From positions 1 through 40,411 of the forward strand of contig DATBAK010000075.1 of assembly GCA_036271555.1 (NCBI GenBank): a stretch of DNA of 40,411 nt, written 5' to 3'. Of this stretch, positions 21,974 through 29,758 are shown piece after piece (positions within the stretch are counted from its first letter, which is position 1; each line of letters starts with the position of its first letter). A model generated the notes under the pieces. The model was given only the letters and a program-made list of their open reading frames with translations. It had not been told where the DNA came from and did no database searches. This DNA comes from Acidimicrobiia bacterium (GTDB taxonomy: Bacteria; Actinomycetota; Acidimicrobiia; IMCC26256; PALSA-610). The position numbers and the translations under genes were made by a program.

Positions 21974-23071
21974 ATGGCGCACTCCGAACGGTTGCTGCTC
22001 GGCCCCGGCCCGTCGAACCCGTTTCCCGAGGTGATCGAGGCGCTCACCCGGCCCGTGCTCGGCCACCTCGATCCCGAGTTCCTCGCGCTGCTCGACGAGA
22101 CGTGCCAACTCCTCCGCGACGCGTTCAAGACGACGAACGCGCTCACGCTCCCGATCAGCGGGACCGGATCCGCAGGCATGGAGGCGTGCTTCGTCAACCT
22201 CGTCGAGCCCGGCGACACCGTGATCATCGGCGTGAACGGTGTGTTCGGCGAGCGCATGTGCGAGGTCGCCCGCCGGGCCGGCGCCGACGTGATCCGCGTC
22301 GACGAGCCGTGGGGGCGCACGATCGATCCGCAACGCCTGCTCGACGCGCAGCGCGAGCACCCGCACGCGCGACTCGTCGCGGTCGTGCACGCGGAGACGT
22401 CGACCGGCGTGGTCAACGACGTCGAACCCCTGCGCGCGCTGCAGGACACCGACACGTTGTTGCTGCTCGACACGGTCACGTCGCTCGGCGGCATCCCGGT
22501 CGAGATCGACGCGTGGGGCGTCGACGCGGTCTACTCGGGCACGCAGAAGTGTCTCGGCGTACCGCCCGGGCTCGCGCCCCTGTCGTTCTCGACGCGCGCC
22601 GTGGAGCGCGTCCGCAATCGCAAGCAACCCGCGCAGTCGTGGTACCTCGATCTCGGCCTCATCGGCGAGTACGTCGGCAGCGAACGCCGCTATCACCACA
22701 CCGCGCCGATCTCGATGATCTACGCGCTCCACGCGGGGCTGCGCGTGCTGTTCGACGAAGGGCTCGAAGCGTCGTGGGCGCGCCACGCTCGCGTCGGCGT
22801 GCAGTTGCAGGAGCGGCTGCCCGAGCTCGGGTTCCGTCTGTTCGCACCGGAAGGCCACCGCCTGCCCGAGCTCACGACCGCGTGGCTCCCCGACGGCGCC
22901 GACGACGGCAAGCTCCGCGCGCAACTGCGCGACGTCTACGACATCGAGGTCGGCGGCGGACTCGGCGAGCTCGCGGGGAAGGGCTGGCGCATCGGCCTCA
23001 TGGGCCACAACGCACGCGACCGCAGTGTCGTCAGCCTGGTGGGGGCGTTGCGGGAGCTACTGCCGGCTTGA
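21974..23071 (+). CDS. Class V PLP aminotransferase (alanine–glyoxylate/serine–pyruvate type)
   Basis: The 365-residue protein starts LLLGPGPSNPFPEV, the usual opening of alanine–glyoxylate or serine–glyoxylate aminotransferases. ISGTGSAGMEACFVN binds the PLP phosphate. HAETSTGV and LLLLDTVTSLGG carry the Asp that contacts the pyridine nitrogen. Lys192 in YSGTQKCLGVPPGLAP is the Schiff-base lysine. The C-terminal domain is complete. It probably uses glyoxylate or pyruvate as acceptor; the donor amino acid cannot be read from sequence. It overlaps the convergent orn gene by 41 bases at the 3' ends. The start appears leaderless. Confidence 0.92.
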   Translation: MAHSERLLLGPGPSNPFPEVIEALTRPVLGHLDPEFLALLDETCQLLRDAFKTTNALTLPISGTGSAGMEACFVNLVEPGDTVIIGVNGVFGERMCEVARRAGADVIRVDEPWGRTIDPQRLLDAQREHPHARLVAVVHAETSTGVVNDVEPLRALQDTDTLLLLDTVTSLGGIPVEIDAWGVDAVYSGTQKCLGVPPGLAPLSFSTRAVERVRNRKQPAQSWYLDLGLIGEYVGSERRYHHTAPISMIYALHAGLRVLFDEGLEASWARHARVGVQLQERLPELGFRLFAPEGHRLPELTTAWLPDGADDGKLRAQLRDVYDIEVGGGLGELAGKGWRIGLMGHNARDRSVVSLVGALRELLPA

Positions 23072-23612
23072 GCATCGTCTCGCGGTAGTACTGCAGCTCC
23101 GCGACCGACTCGCGAATGTCGTCGAGCGCGCGGTGTGACTCTTTCTTCGACGGTCGTCCGCGGTACACGTCGGGGTACCAGCGCCGGCACAGCTCCTTCA
23201 GCGACGACACGTCGATGCTGCGGTAGTGCAGGTACTGGTCGAGCTCGGGGAGCGCGCGGTCGAGGAAACGACGGTCGACGCCGATGCTGTTGCCGCAGAG
23301 CGGCGCGACGCCCGCCTTCGGTACGTGCGTCTTCACGTACTCGAGCACGCGCGCGCCCGCGGTCGCGAGGTCGACGGTCGACGCCTCGATCTCGGGCAGC
23401 AGGCCCGACTTCGTGTGCATGCGCCGGACGAAGTCGTCCATCGCCGCGAGCGCGGTCTCGTCCTGGTGCACGACGATGTCGATGCCGTCGTCGACGATCG
23501 CGAGCTGCGGATCGGTCACGAGGCACGCGATCTCGACGATGACGTGCCGCTCGGTGTCGAGACCGGTCATCTCGAGGTCGATCCAGACCAGGCGGTCGTC
23601 GGCGTTCGTCAT
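23031..23612 (-). CDS. orn: Oligoribonuclease
   Basis: Orn is the 3'-5' exoribonuclease that degrades 2-5-mers, in particular the dinucleotides left from RNA decay and cyclic-di-GMP turnover. The 193-residue protein is a DEDDh exonuclease: VWIDLEMTGLD (Asp, Glu) near residues 9-19, then GNSIGVDRRFLDRALPEL with the third acid, the YRSIDVSSLKELC segment, and SHRALDDI with the catalytic His and last Asp. An upstream GTG would add seven residues. The ATG at 23610-23612 matches the family start and lies 8 bases after a TAGCGT box. Confidence 0.96.
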   Translation of the reverse strand: MTNADDRLVWIDLEMTGLDTERHVIVEIACLVTDPQLAIVDDGIDIVVHQDETALAAMDDFVRRMHTKSGLLPEIEASTVDLATAGARVLEYVKTHVPKAGVAPLCGNSIGVDRRFLDRALPELDQYLHYRSIDVSSLKELCRRWYPDVYRGRPSKKESHRALDDIRESVAELQYYRETMLKPAVAPATPPPG

Positions 23613-23620
23613 CGGGCGCC

Positions 23621-23626
23621 ACGCTA
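23621..23626 (-). promoter_or_regulatory. -10 box of a nearly leaderless orn transcript
   Basis: On the minus strand TAGCGT ends 8 bases before the orn ATG. There is no Shine-Dalgarno in the gap. Confidence 0.4.
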
Positions 23627-23673
23627 TCGCCACACCGCTTCGGAGCCCCGGAAGCCGGCGGCCGCGGTGTCGC

Positions 23674-23679
23674 TAGATT
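23674..23679 (+). promoter_or_regulatory. -10 box of a leaderless acyl-CoA synthetase transcript
   Basis: TAGATT ends 7 bases before the GTG at 23687. It overlaps the upstream TTG candidate start at 23678, which argues for the GTG. Confidence 0.45.
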
Positions 23680-23686
23680 GCCGGAC

Positions 23687-25624
23687 GTGCCCGAGATCGT
23701 CTGGCGCCCGAGTGCCGCGCTCCTCGAGGAGAGCAACATCGCCCGCTTCGCCGCGGCCGAGGGCATCGCCGACGTCGCGACGCTGCGCGCCCGTTCCATC
23801 GAGGATCCCGAGTGGTTCTGGGACGCGGTCGTGCGCTTCCTCGGCCTGCGGTTCGATGTGCCCTACGAGCGCGTCCTCGACGGCTCCGACGGCGCGCCCT
23901 GGGCGCGCTGGTTCACCGGCGGCCGGCTGAACCTCGCGACCTCGTGCCTCGACCGCTGGGCCGACGATCCCGCGACCGCATCCGAGGTCGCGGTCGTGTG
24001 GGAAGGCGAGGAAGGCACGACGCGCACGCTGAGCTGGACCGAGCTGCGCGTCCTCACCGACGGCATCGCCTCCGGTCTCGCGGCGCGCGGCGTGGGTGAG
24101 GGTGACGCAGTCGGTCTCTTCCTGCCGATGCTGCCCGAGACGGTCGCCGCGTTGTTCGCCGTCGCGAAGCTCGGCGCGATTTTCCTGCCGATCTTCTCCG
24201 GCTACGCGGCCGACGCGGTCGCGATGCGACTCGCCGACGCGGAGGCGGTCGCGCTCGTCACCGCCGACGGTTTCACGCGGCGCGGCAAGGTCGTCGCGAT
24301 GAAGGAGACGGCCGACGCCGCGGTCGAGTCGGTGCCTTCGATCCACACCGTCGTCGTCGTTCCGCGACTCGGTCGGGACGTACCGATGCGCGCGGGTCGC
24401 GATCTCACGGTCGACGAGCTCGCCGCTGCGGGCGACGGGCACTTCGACGCGCGCGCCGTCGACAGCGAGCAACCGCTGCTCGTCGCCTACACGAGCGGCA
24501 CGACGGGCCGGCCGAAGGGATCCGTGCTCGTGCAGGCGGGTTTTCTCGTGAAAATTGCGGAGGAAGCCGCGTTCCAGACCGACATCCGGCGCGGCGAGCG
24601 GTTGTTCTGGCTCTCCGACATCGGCTGGATCATGGGTCCGTGGGAGATCGTCGGCACGCTCGCGAACGGCGGCACGATCGTGCTCTACGACGGCGCGCCC
24701 GACTTCCCGCAAGCCGATCGTCTCTGGGACCTCGTCGAACGTCATCGCATCGGAGTGCTCGGCGTGTCGCCGACGCTCATCCGCGCGCTCATGGCGCACG
24801 GCGACGCGCCCGTGCTCGCGCACGACCGCTCGTCGTTACGCGTGCTCGCGTCGACGGGCGAGCCGTGGAACGAGGCGCCGTGGCGCTGGTATTTCGACGT
24901 CGTCGGCGAGGGTCGCTGCCCGGTGATCAACATCTCGGGCGGCACCGAGGTCGCCGCCTGCTTCCTGTCGCCGACCGTCGCGGAGCCGCTGTCGCCGTGC
25001 TCGCTCGGCGGTCCGTCGCTCGGCATGGCCATCGACGTGTTCGACGACGCGGGGCGACCGGTGCGCGGCGAAGTCGGCGAGCTCGTGTGCACGAAGCCGT
25101 GGCCGAGCATGACCCGCGGCTTGTGGCGCGATCCCGAGCGCTATCTCGACACGTACTGGTCGCGCTATCCGGGCGTCTGGTGGCACGGCGACTTCGCGTC
25201 GATCGCGTCCGACGGCCAGTGGTTCCTGCACGGTCGCTCCGACGACACGATCAAGCTCGCGGGCAAGCGGCTCGGACCCGCCGAGGTCGAGACGGTCGTC
25301 GTCGGCCATCCCGCGGTCGTCGAAGCCGCCGCGGTCGGCGTGCCCGACGCCGTGAAGGGCGAGGCGCTCTGGGTCTTCGTCGTCCCCGCGGCCGGCGTCG
25401 ACGCCGACGACGCGTTGCGCGCCGAGCTCACGGGCCTCGTGACCCAGCACCTCGGCCCGTCGTTCCGACCCTCGGCCGTGCGGTTCACGACCGCGCTGCC
25501 GAAGACGCGCAGCGCCAAGGTGCTCCGGCGCGCCATCCGCTCCGTTGTCACCGGGTCTGCACCCGGTGACCTGTCCGGTCTCGAAGACCCCGGAAGTCTC
25601 GATGCGGTCGCGCACGCCACCTGA
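23687..25624 (+). CDS. AMP-forming acyl-CoA synthetase (acetyl-CoA synthetase-like)
   Basis: The 645-residue protein activates a carboxylic acid via an acyl-AMP. It has an ACS-type N-terminal region (WFTGGRLNLATSCLDRW), the P-loop YTSGTTGRPKGS near residues 267-278, ISGGTEVAACF (A5) and WWHGDFASIASDGQWFLHGR (A7/A8 hinge). The catalytic Lys lies near residue 610 in PKTRSAKVLRR. The A5 region lacks the Trp and TETGG of true acetyl-CoA synthetases, so a larger acid is plausible. It starts leaderless at GTG. The C-terminus overlaps the next gene by 23 bases. The neighbourhood (Ltp2-like pair, crotonase) points to acyl-CoA metabolism. Confidence 0.9.
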   Translation: MPEIVWRPSAALLEESNIARFAAAEGIADVATLRARSIEDPEWFWDAVVRFLGLRFDVPYERVLDGSDGAPWARWFTGGRLNLATSCLDRWADDPATASEVAVVWEGEEGTTRTLSWTELRVLTDGIASGLAARGVGEGDAVGLFLPMLPETVAALFAVAKLGAIFLPIFSGYAADAVAMRLADAEAVALVTADGFTRRGKVVAMKETADAAVESVPSIHTVVVVPRLGRDVPMRAGRDLTVDELAAAGDGHFDARAVDSEQPLLVAYTSGTTGRPKGSVLVQAGFLVKIAEEAAFQTDIRRGERLFWLSDIGWIMGPWEIVGTLANGGTIVLYDGAPDFPQADRLWDLVERHRIGVLGVSPTLIRALMAHGDAPVLAHDRSSLRVLASTGEPWNEAPWRWYFDVVGEGRCPVINISGGTEVAACFLSPTVAEPLSPCSLGGPSLGMAIDVFDDAGRPVRGEVGELVCTKPWPSMTRGLWRDPERYLDTYWSRYPGVWWHGDFASIASDGQWFLHGRSDDTIKLAGKRLGPAEVETVVVGHPAVVEAAAVGVPDAVKGEALWVFVVPAAGVDADDALRAELTGLVTQHLGPSFRPSAVRFTTALPKTRSAKVLRRAIRSVVTGSAPGDLSGLEDPGSLDAVAHAT

Positions 25625-26216
25625 CCTCGAGCTCGTCGGCGGGCGCGTCCTCTTGCGACCGCTGCGCCCCGACGACTGGGAAGGCTGGCGCGACGTGCGC
25701 CGTCGCAGCCGCGACTGGCTCGAGGTGTGGGAGCCGCGGCCCGAGCCCGGCGCGAGCGACCCGGTGTCGGATCGCGAAGCCTTCCGCGCGCGCTGCGGCG
25801 CGTGGGACCGCCAGCGCCACTTCGACTCCGCGTACGGCTTCGGCCTGTTCCTGCGCGACGGCCGCTTCGCAGGCGAGGTGAGCCTCGGGAGCGTGGCACG
25901 CGGCCCGTTCCAGAGCGCGTACGTCGGCTACTGGATCGACGAGGAGCTCGCCGGGCACGGCTACGTGCCGGAGGGCGTCGTGCTGATCCTGCGGTACGCG
26001 TTCGACACGCTCCAACTCCACCGGCTCGAGGCCGCGATCGTGCCGCGCAACCACCCGAGCCGGCGCGTGGTCGAGAAGCTCGGGCTGCGCGAAGAAGGCA
26101 CCGCGCGCGAGTTCCTGCAGATCCAGGGCCAGTACGAGGACCACGTGCGCTACGCGATCACCGCCGACGAGTGGCAGGCGCGTCGCACCGAGCTCACCGC
26201 GACATTTCTGACCTAG
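25602..26216 (+). CDS. GNAT acetyltransferase (RimJ/RimL type)
   Basis: The 204-residue protein is typical of RimJ/RimL-like N-acetyltransferases. It has LELVGGRVLLRPLRPDDWEG at the start and YVGYWIDEELAGHGYVPEGV (the acetyl-CoA-binding strand and loop) in the middle. HRLEAAIVPRNHPSRRVVEK and GLREEGTAREF lie in the C-terminal half. Candidate substrates are protein N-termini such as those of ribosomal proteins. The ATG at 25602 follows GGAAG and lies inside the 3' end of the acyl-CoA synthetase gene; an upstream in-frame GTG would add 19 residues not typical of the family. The repeat-bearing spacer begins just after the stop. Confidence 0.9.
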   Translation: MRSRTPPDLELVGGRVLLRPLRPDDWEGWRDVRRRSRDWLEVWEPRPEPGASDPVSDREAFRARCGAWDRQRHFDSAYGFGLFLRDGRFAGEVSLGSVARGPFQSAYVGYWIDEELAGHGYVPEGVVLILRYAFDTLQLHRLEAAIVPRNHPSRRVVEKLGLREEGTAREFLQIQGQYEDHVRYAITADEWQARRTELTATFLT

Positions 26217-26231
26217 ACGTCGTTCCCACGG

Positions 26232-26280
26232 GGCTGAGGCGTCAGGAGCGGCGAGCGTCGCGAGCGCGACCAGAGAGCAC
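26232..26280. repeat. 49-base direct repeat, copy 1
   Basis: The segment runs from GGCTGAGGCGTCAGGAGCGG to CCAGAGAGCAC and is repeated at 26337-26385 with one mismatch (GCGTCG against GCGCCG). It lies in a 309-base spacer without a gene. Confidence 0.85.
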
Positions 26281-26287
26281 AGATTGT

Positions 26288-26303
26288 CGTTCCCTCGGGA
26301 ACG
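26288..26303. repeat. Short palindrome between the direct repeats
   Basis: CGTTCCC (26288-26294) and GGGAACG (26297-26303) are perfect 7-base arms with a 2-base gap. A CGTTCCC also precedes copy 1 of the direct repeat (26221-26227), so the repeating unit may include this segment. It could act as a terminator after the GNAT gene. Confidence 0.5.
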
Positions 26304-26336
26304 GCCGGTGCGCGGTGCGCGCCGCGCCGACTTGGC

Positions 26337-26385
26337 GGCTGAGGCGTCAGGAGCGGCGAGCGCCGCGAGCGCGACCAGAGAGCAC
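26337..26385. repeat. 49-base direct repeat, copy 2
   Basis: Identical to 26232-26280 at 48 of 49 positions and 105 bases away. The rest of the spacer (26386-26525) is GC-rich and contains no feature I can support. Confidence 0.85.
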
Positions 26386-26525
26386 GGAAACCTTCACCAG
26401 GGCGGTTGCGTGATCGCAACCGCCCCGGTGCCCCCCAGCGACAGCGGTCGGAGCCGAAGCCAGGCGCAGGCGCCGGCGCGCCCGCGCTCAGCCGAGGTCG
26501 GCTGCGACCGGTCCGCCCGGAGTCC

Positions 26526-26711
26526 TTAGTCGTATTCGAGGCGCCCGGCCTCGATGTGCGCGCGCCGGTCCCAGGAGGGAGTGTCCGCCCCGACCCGATG
26601 GTCGGCGCCGATGATCCTCGGGGGATGGCGCTTGAAGCTCTCGTTGCACACAGGGCAACGACGGACCGTGAGATCGCTCACGATGCTGACACAACTCGGA
26701 CAGCGATACAT
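26526..26711 (-). CDS. Zinc-ribbon microprotein
   Basis: The 61-residue protein has two CxxC knuckles, YRCPSC and RRCPVC, about 13 residues apart at the N-terminus. A basic middle (ESFKRHPPRI) and a polar tail follow. This looks like a treble-clef or rubredoxin-type zinc ribbon, but matches no family I can name. The ATG at 26709-26711 has GGGAGG nine bases upstream. An in-frame ATG at 26769-26771 would add 20 residues and begins only 12 bases after a strong -10 box, so both starts are possible. It lies alone between the repeat spacer and the crotonase gene. Confidence 0.72.
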   Translation of the reverse strand: MYRCPSCVSIVSDLTVRRCPVCNESFKRHPPRIIGADHRVGADTPSWDRRAHIEAGRLEYD

Positions 26712-26774
26712 GCCCGAATACCTCCCATTCGCCCGCCTCAGCGACGCCCAGTCGTGGCGCTGAGGGAGCATTAG

Positions 26775-26825
26775 CCCACGCAGAGTGTAGGCCTCTCGAC
26801 CCAGGTTGTCACCACTCTCCGTGGG
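26775..26825 (-). promoter_or_regulatory. Promoter of the zinc-ribbon gene, flanked by inverted repeats
   Basis: On the minus strand GTGACA (26807-26812) and TACACT (26784-26789) are spaced exactly 17 bases apart, the clearest sigma-70-type promoter in the window. Two 13-base inverted arms with one mismatch, 26775-26787 and 26813-26825, flank it. One arm overlaps the -10 box and the other touches the -35. This suits a repressor site or a terminator for the upstream crotonase gene. Confidence 0.6.
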
Positions 26826-26841
26826 AATTCTTGGCGAGGGT

Positions 26842-27591
26842 TCAGCCTCGACGCTGGAAGAAACCCTGGCCGAACGACCAGGTCTGGGCGTCGAGCTCGG
26901 TCGCGACCGCGGCGTCGAAGTCGGGCTGCCAGGGCGCGGCCCGCAGGCTTGCCTTCGTGCGCGCGACGAGCGGCTCGGGTGCCGACGCGGCGCGGGTGCC
27001 GAGCGCCACGGCGGCGTCGAGCAACTCCTCGGCGGGATGCGCCGACCATGCGAGGCCGAGCTCGACGGCCCGGGCCGATTCGATCGCGGCGCCGAAGAGC
27101 ACGCATGCGGCCGCGGCCTGCGGGCCGACTGCGCGCTCGAGCATCCAGAGGTGTCCGCCGCCGGGATGCAGGCCGATGCGCAGGAAGCGGCTGTCGAAGC
27201 GCGCGGTCGGGCCGACGACTCGTAGGTCGCACGCGAGCGCGAGGTTGAAGCCCGCGCCGACCGCCGGCCCGTCGACCGCGGCGATCGTCGGCAGCGACGA
27301 TCCCAGCACGCGGAGGAACGCGTCGTAGACGGTGACGATCGTCCCGTGCTCCGCGGCGTCGTTCGTCGACGCGAGCCGGCCGAGGCTCGACGTGTCGGCG
27401 CCCGAGCAGAACGCGGGCGGCGCGCCGGTGACGACCGCGGCGCCGATGTCGTCGTCGGCTTCGAGCGCGTCGAACGCGGCGACGAGCTGCGCCACCATCG
27501 GGAGCGACAGCGCGTTGCGGCGCGGCTCGTCGACGAGCCGCACGATCGCGACCCGCTCGCGCCGCTCGATCTCTACCCGCGCTTCGCTCAC
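26842..27591 (-). CDS. Crotonase (enoyl-CoA hydratase/isomerase) family protein lacking both catalytic glutamates
   Basis: The 249-residue protein has the crotonase fold: RVAIVRLVDEPRRNALSLPM, the first oxyanion-hole segment AFCSGADTSSLG and the second DGPAVGAGFNLALACDLRV. IGLHPGGGHLWMLERAVGPQ follows. In rat mitochondrial hydratase the two acid/base residues are Glu144 (CELAMMCD) and Glu164 (GQPEI). Here these positions read FNLALACD and DSRFLRI, that is Asn and Phe. CoA-thioester binding should be intact, but simple hydration is unlikely. Isomerase, thioesterase or decarboxylase chemistry is possible. The GTG start has AGGAGCGGG upstream. Confidence 0.87.
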   Translation of the reverse strand: MSEARVEIERRERVAIVRLVDEPRRNALSLPMVAQLVAAFDALEADDDIGAAVVTGAPPAFCSGADTSSLGRLASTNDAAEHGTIVTVYDAFLRVLGSSLPTIAAVDGPAVGAGFNLALACDLRVVGPTARFDSRFLRIGLHPGGGHLWMLERAVGPQAAAACVLFGAAIESARAVELGLAWSAHPAEELLDAAVALGTRAASAPEPLVARTKASLRAAPWQPDFDAAVATELDAQTWSFGQGFFQRRG

Positions 27592-27679
27592 GCTTCCCGC
27601 TCCTGGCGCCGGGCCGCGTGGGCCCCGCTCGCGCGCAGCGAGATTCTCAGCCGCCGCCGTGTTCCTCGTGCGCGCGCGG

Positions 27680-28723
27680 TCACGGTTGCTCGCGCACGAC
27701 CGCGGGGGAGTGGCGGAAGAAGCTCTCGACCTCGCGCTCCCACCGGTAGCCGGGATGCTTGTTGCCGATCGTGCCCGCGAGGCGGAGCCCGCGCGCGAAC
27801 GCGTCGACGGTGCCCGCGGTCGTGTAGCGGTAGTGGAAACCCGCGCGCTTGTAGCGGTCGTTGTCCATGTGCCGCCCGTAGCGCAGGAGCATGAGGCTCT
27901 CGGGCGGCATGTCGACGATGCGCAGCATCTTCAGTGGCTCGACGGCCCAGTTCGTGAGGATCGGCGGGAACGGGATGCGGCGCTTGCCGACGATCGCGCA
28001 GACTTCGCTCCACGGGATCGAGCCGTCACCGCCGACGTTGAACACGCCCGGCACCGAGTGCGTCGTCGCGTACATGAGGCCGCCGACGACGTCGTCCTCG
28101 TGCACGAACTGGATGCGCGGGTCGAAGCCGAGGATCTCGGGAACGAGCGGGAGCTTGAGTGCGGTGGTGTAGGGCGTCTCGATGTCGTCGCCGAGCACGT
28201 TCGCGAACCGAAGGAGCGTGACGTCGACGTGCGGGCTGTCGTCCGCGAAGTCGCGCAGGATCCCTTCGACCTCGACGAGCGAGCGCTCGACGTTCGTGCG
28301 CGGCGCGCGCGTCCGCTTGTCGTCCTCGCGGAACTGGTACGGATCCTGGAAGTTCGATCCGTACACGAGCCCGCTGCTCTTCAGCACGACCTTGCGCACC
28401 GGGCTCCCCGCGGCGCCGGCGGCGGCGAGCAGGCTCATCGTGCCGATGACGTTCACCTCGTGCACCGTGCGGCTGCTCGCGAGCGTCGAGTCGACGATGA
28501 GGTGCGTGTGGAGGACGGTGTCGATCTGTGTCGCCTTCACGATGCGGGCGAGGATCGAGTACGACGAGTCGGAGCGCACGAACTCGGTGCGCTCGAGCGG
28601 CACGCGTGGGTCGTTCGTGTCGAGGCCGACGACGACGTCGACGTCGGGCCGCGCCTCGAGGATCTGCGCGAGCTTGCCGCCCCAATAGGTCGACAGCCCG
28701 GTGACGAGCACGCGCATGCCCAT
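27680..28723 (-). CDS. NAD-dependent epimerase/dehydratase family protein (extended SDR), Rv0501-like
   Basis: The 347-residue protein has a Rossmann N-terminus, MRVLVTGLSTYWGGKLAQIL, an acidic strand end (VVVGLDTND) and the SDR serine segment KSSGLVYGSN. The YxxxK pair expected about 25 residues later is not present; the region reads RTNVERSLVEVEG. The C-terminal half has LRFANVLGDD and FVHEDDVVGGL as in sugar epimerases. It follows an acyltransferase gene with a 1-base TGATG overlap. The same pair occurs as Rv0501–Rv0502 in M. tuberculosis, from memory. A second ATG two codons in (MRVLVTG) is an alternative start. Confidence 0.85.
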   Translation of the reverse strand: MGMRVLVTGLSTYWGGKLAQILEARPDVDVVVGLDTNDPRVPLERTEFVRSDSSYSILARIVKATQIDTVLHTHLIVDSTLASSRTVHEVNVIGTMSLLAAAGAAGSPVRKVVLKSSGLVYGSNFQDPYQFREDDKRTRAPRTNVERSLVEVEGILRDFADDSPHVDVTLLRFANVLGDDIETPYTTALKLPLVPEILGFDPRIQFVHEDDVVGGLMYATTHSVPGVFNVGGDGSIPWSEVCAIVGKRRIPFPPILTNWAVEPLKMLRIVDMPPESLMLLRYGRHMDNDRYKRAGFHYRYTTAGTVDAFARGLRLAGTIGNKHPGYRWEREVESFFRHSPAVVREQP

Positions 28724-29643
28724 CAGCCGAACCAGACACTGCGGCGCGCGCGCAACATGTCGTAGAGCGCGTTCTGGATGAGCATGCGGACGCGCTCCGA
28801 CTCCTCCATCACGCGGCTGCGCGAGTAGCGCTCCTGATCGGTCGGGACGTCGAAGTGCACCGGCGGGAGCACGCGCAGCTTGAACTTCGCGGGGAGGTAC
28901 GTGACGATCCCGAGCGGTCCGAGCAGCAACTGGTTCGCGGTGACGGGGAAGTACGGGAGGCCGACGAGCTTGGCCATGCGGTTGCTCTTCCAGAGGATCG
29001 GCATCGACTCCTCGTTGCCGACGACCGCGATCGGCACGATCGGCACGCCCGCGCGCATCGCGATCTCGATGAAGCCGCCGCGCCCGAAGCGCCGGAGCTG
29101 GTAGCGGTCGCGGTAGTGCTTGCCGGTTCCCTTGGTGCCCTCGGGGAAGACGAGCACGAGCTGCCCCTCGTCGTGCAGCAGCCGATACGCGTTGTCGGGG
29201 TTCGCGGTCACACCGCCACCGCGCGACCACAGCGTGCCGACGACCGGCAGCGCGCGGAACAGGTACTCCGCGAGCCCGTACACGGGCCGGCCGAGATCGG
29301 TCTCGATGCCGTGCATGATCACGGGCGCGTCGGCCGGGATCGCGCCGGCGTGATTCGCGACGATCAGCGCACCGCCCTCCCGCGGGAGATGCTCGAAGCC
29401 CTCCCACTCGGCGCGGAACCAGTAGCGGTAGATCGGGTCGTACGCGGCGCGCGTCAGCGAACGGAGACGCTCGCTACGACCCCACGAGTCGACGTCGGAA
29501 CGCCGCGTGCCGTCGATCGGACGTTCGCCCGGTTCGGTCGCGCGGCGCGGCAACGGCACGAGCTCGCCGCCGCGGCGCAGCGAGATGCGCGGCGCGCTCG
29601 GCGCCTCGGTGAGATCGATCTCACGATCGCCGGCGTCGGTCAC
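28723..29643 (-). CDS. PlsC-type acyltransferase (1-acylglycerol-3-phosphate acyltransferase family)
   Basis: The 306-residue protein has the acyltransferase block I as NHAGAIPADAP (the NHxxxxD catalytic pair), FPEGTKGTGK as block III and AMRAGVPIVPIAVVG as block IV. An N-terminal extension of about 70 polar residues precedes the domain. There is no obvious transmembrane helix, so it probably associates peripherally with the membrane. It transfers fatty acyl groups to a lysophospholipid-like acceptor; the acceptor is unknown. GTG start, with GGTGAGG upstream. It is coupled to the SDR gene downstream, suggesting a joint role in lipid or glycolipid synthesis. Confidence 0.87.
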   Translation of the reverse strand: MTDAGDREIDLTEAPSAPRISLRRGGELVPLPRRATEPGERPIDGTRRSDVDSWGRSERLRSLTRAAYDPIYRYWFRAEWEGFEHLPREGGALIVANHAGAIPADAPVIMHGIETDLGRPVYGLAEYLFRALPVVGTLWSRGGGVTANPDNAYRLLHDEGQLVLVFPEGTKGTGKHYRDRYQLRRFGRGGFIEIAMRAGVPIVPIAVVGNEESMPILWKSNRMAKLVGLPYFPVTANQLLLGPLGIVTYLPAKFKLRVLPPVHFDVPTDQERYSRSRVMEESERVRMLIQNALYDMLRARRSVWFG

Positions 29644-29665
29644 TCGTGAACCTCACCACCTATTG

Positions 29666-29689
29666 GTCGGGCTCGCAAGCTCGCCCGAC
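29666..29689 (-). terminator. Hairpin between the MATE and acyltransferase genes
   Basis: GTCGGGC (29666-29672) and GCCCGAC (29683-29689) pair perfectly around a 10-base loop. It lies downstream of the MATE stop and upstream of the acyltransferase GTG, both minus-strand genes, so it may end the MATE transcript. No T tract. Confidence 0.4.
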
Positions 29690-29758
29690 GGGACGCAAGA
29701 CGGGAGTGCTCGAGGTCGCTTGCTCGCTGCGTTCGCCGCTCGCCGCGGGCACCCGTAC

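Noticed and set aside
26217-26525. CRISPR array or tRNA-like structure in the spacer
   Set aside because: Only two repeat copies of 49 bases are present, spaced 105 bases, with no regular unit and no cas genes.
29690-29758. Short coding region between the MATE and acyltransferase genes
   Set aside because: No start with a ribosome-binding site and no pattern; only the hairpin at 29666-29689 is supported.
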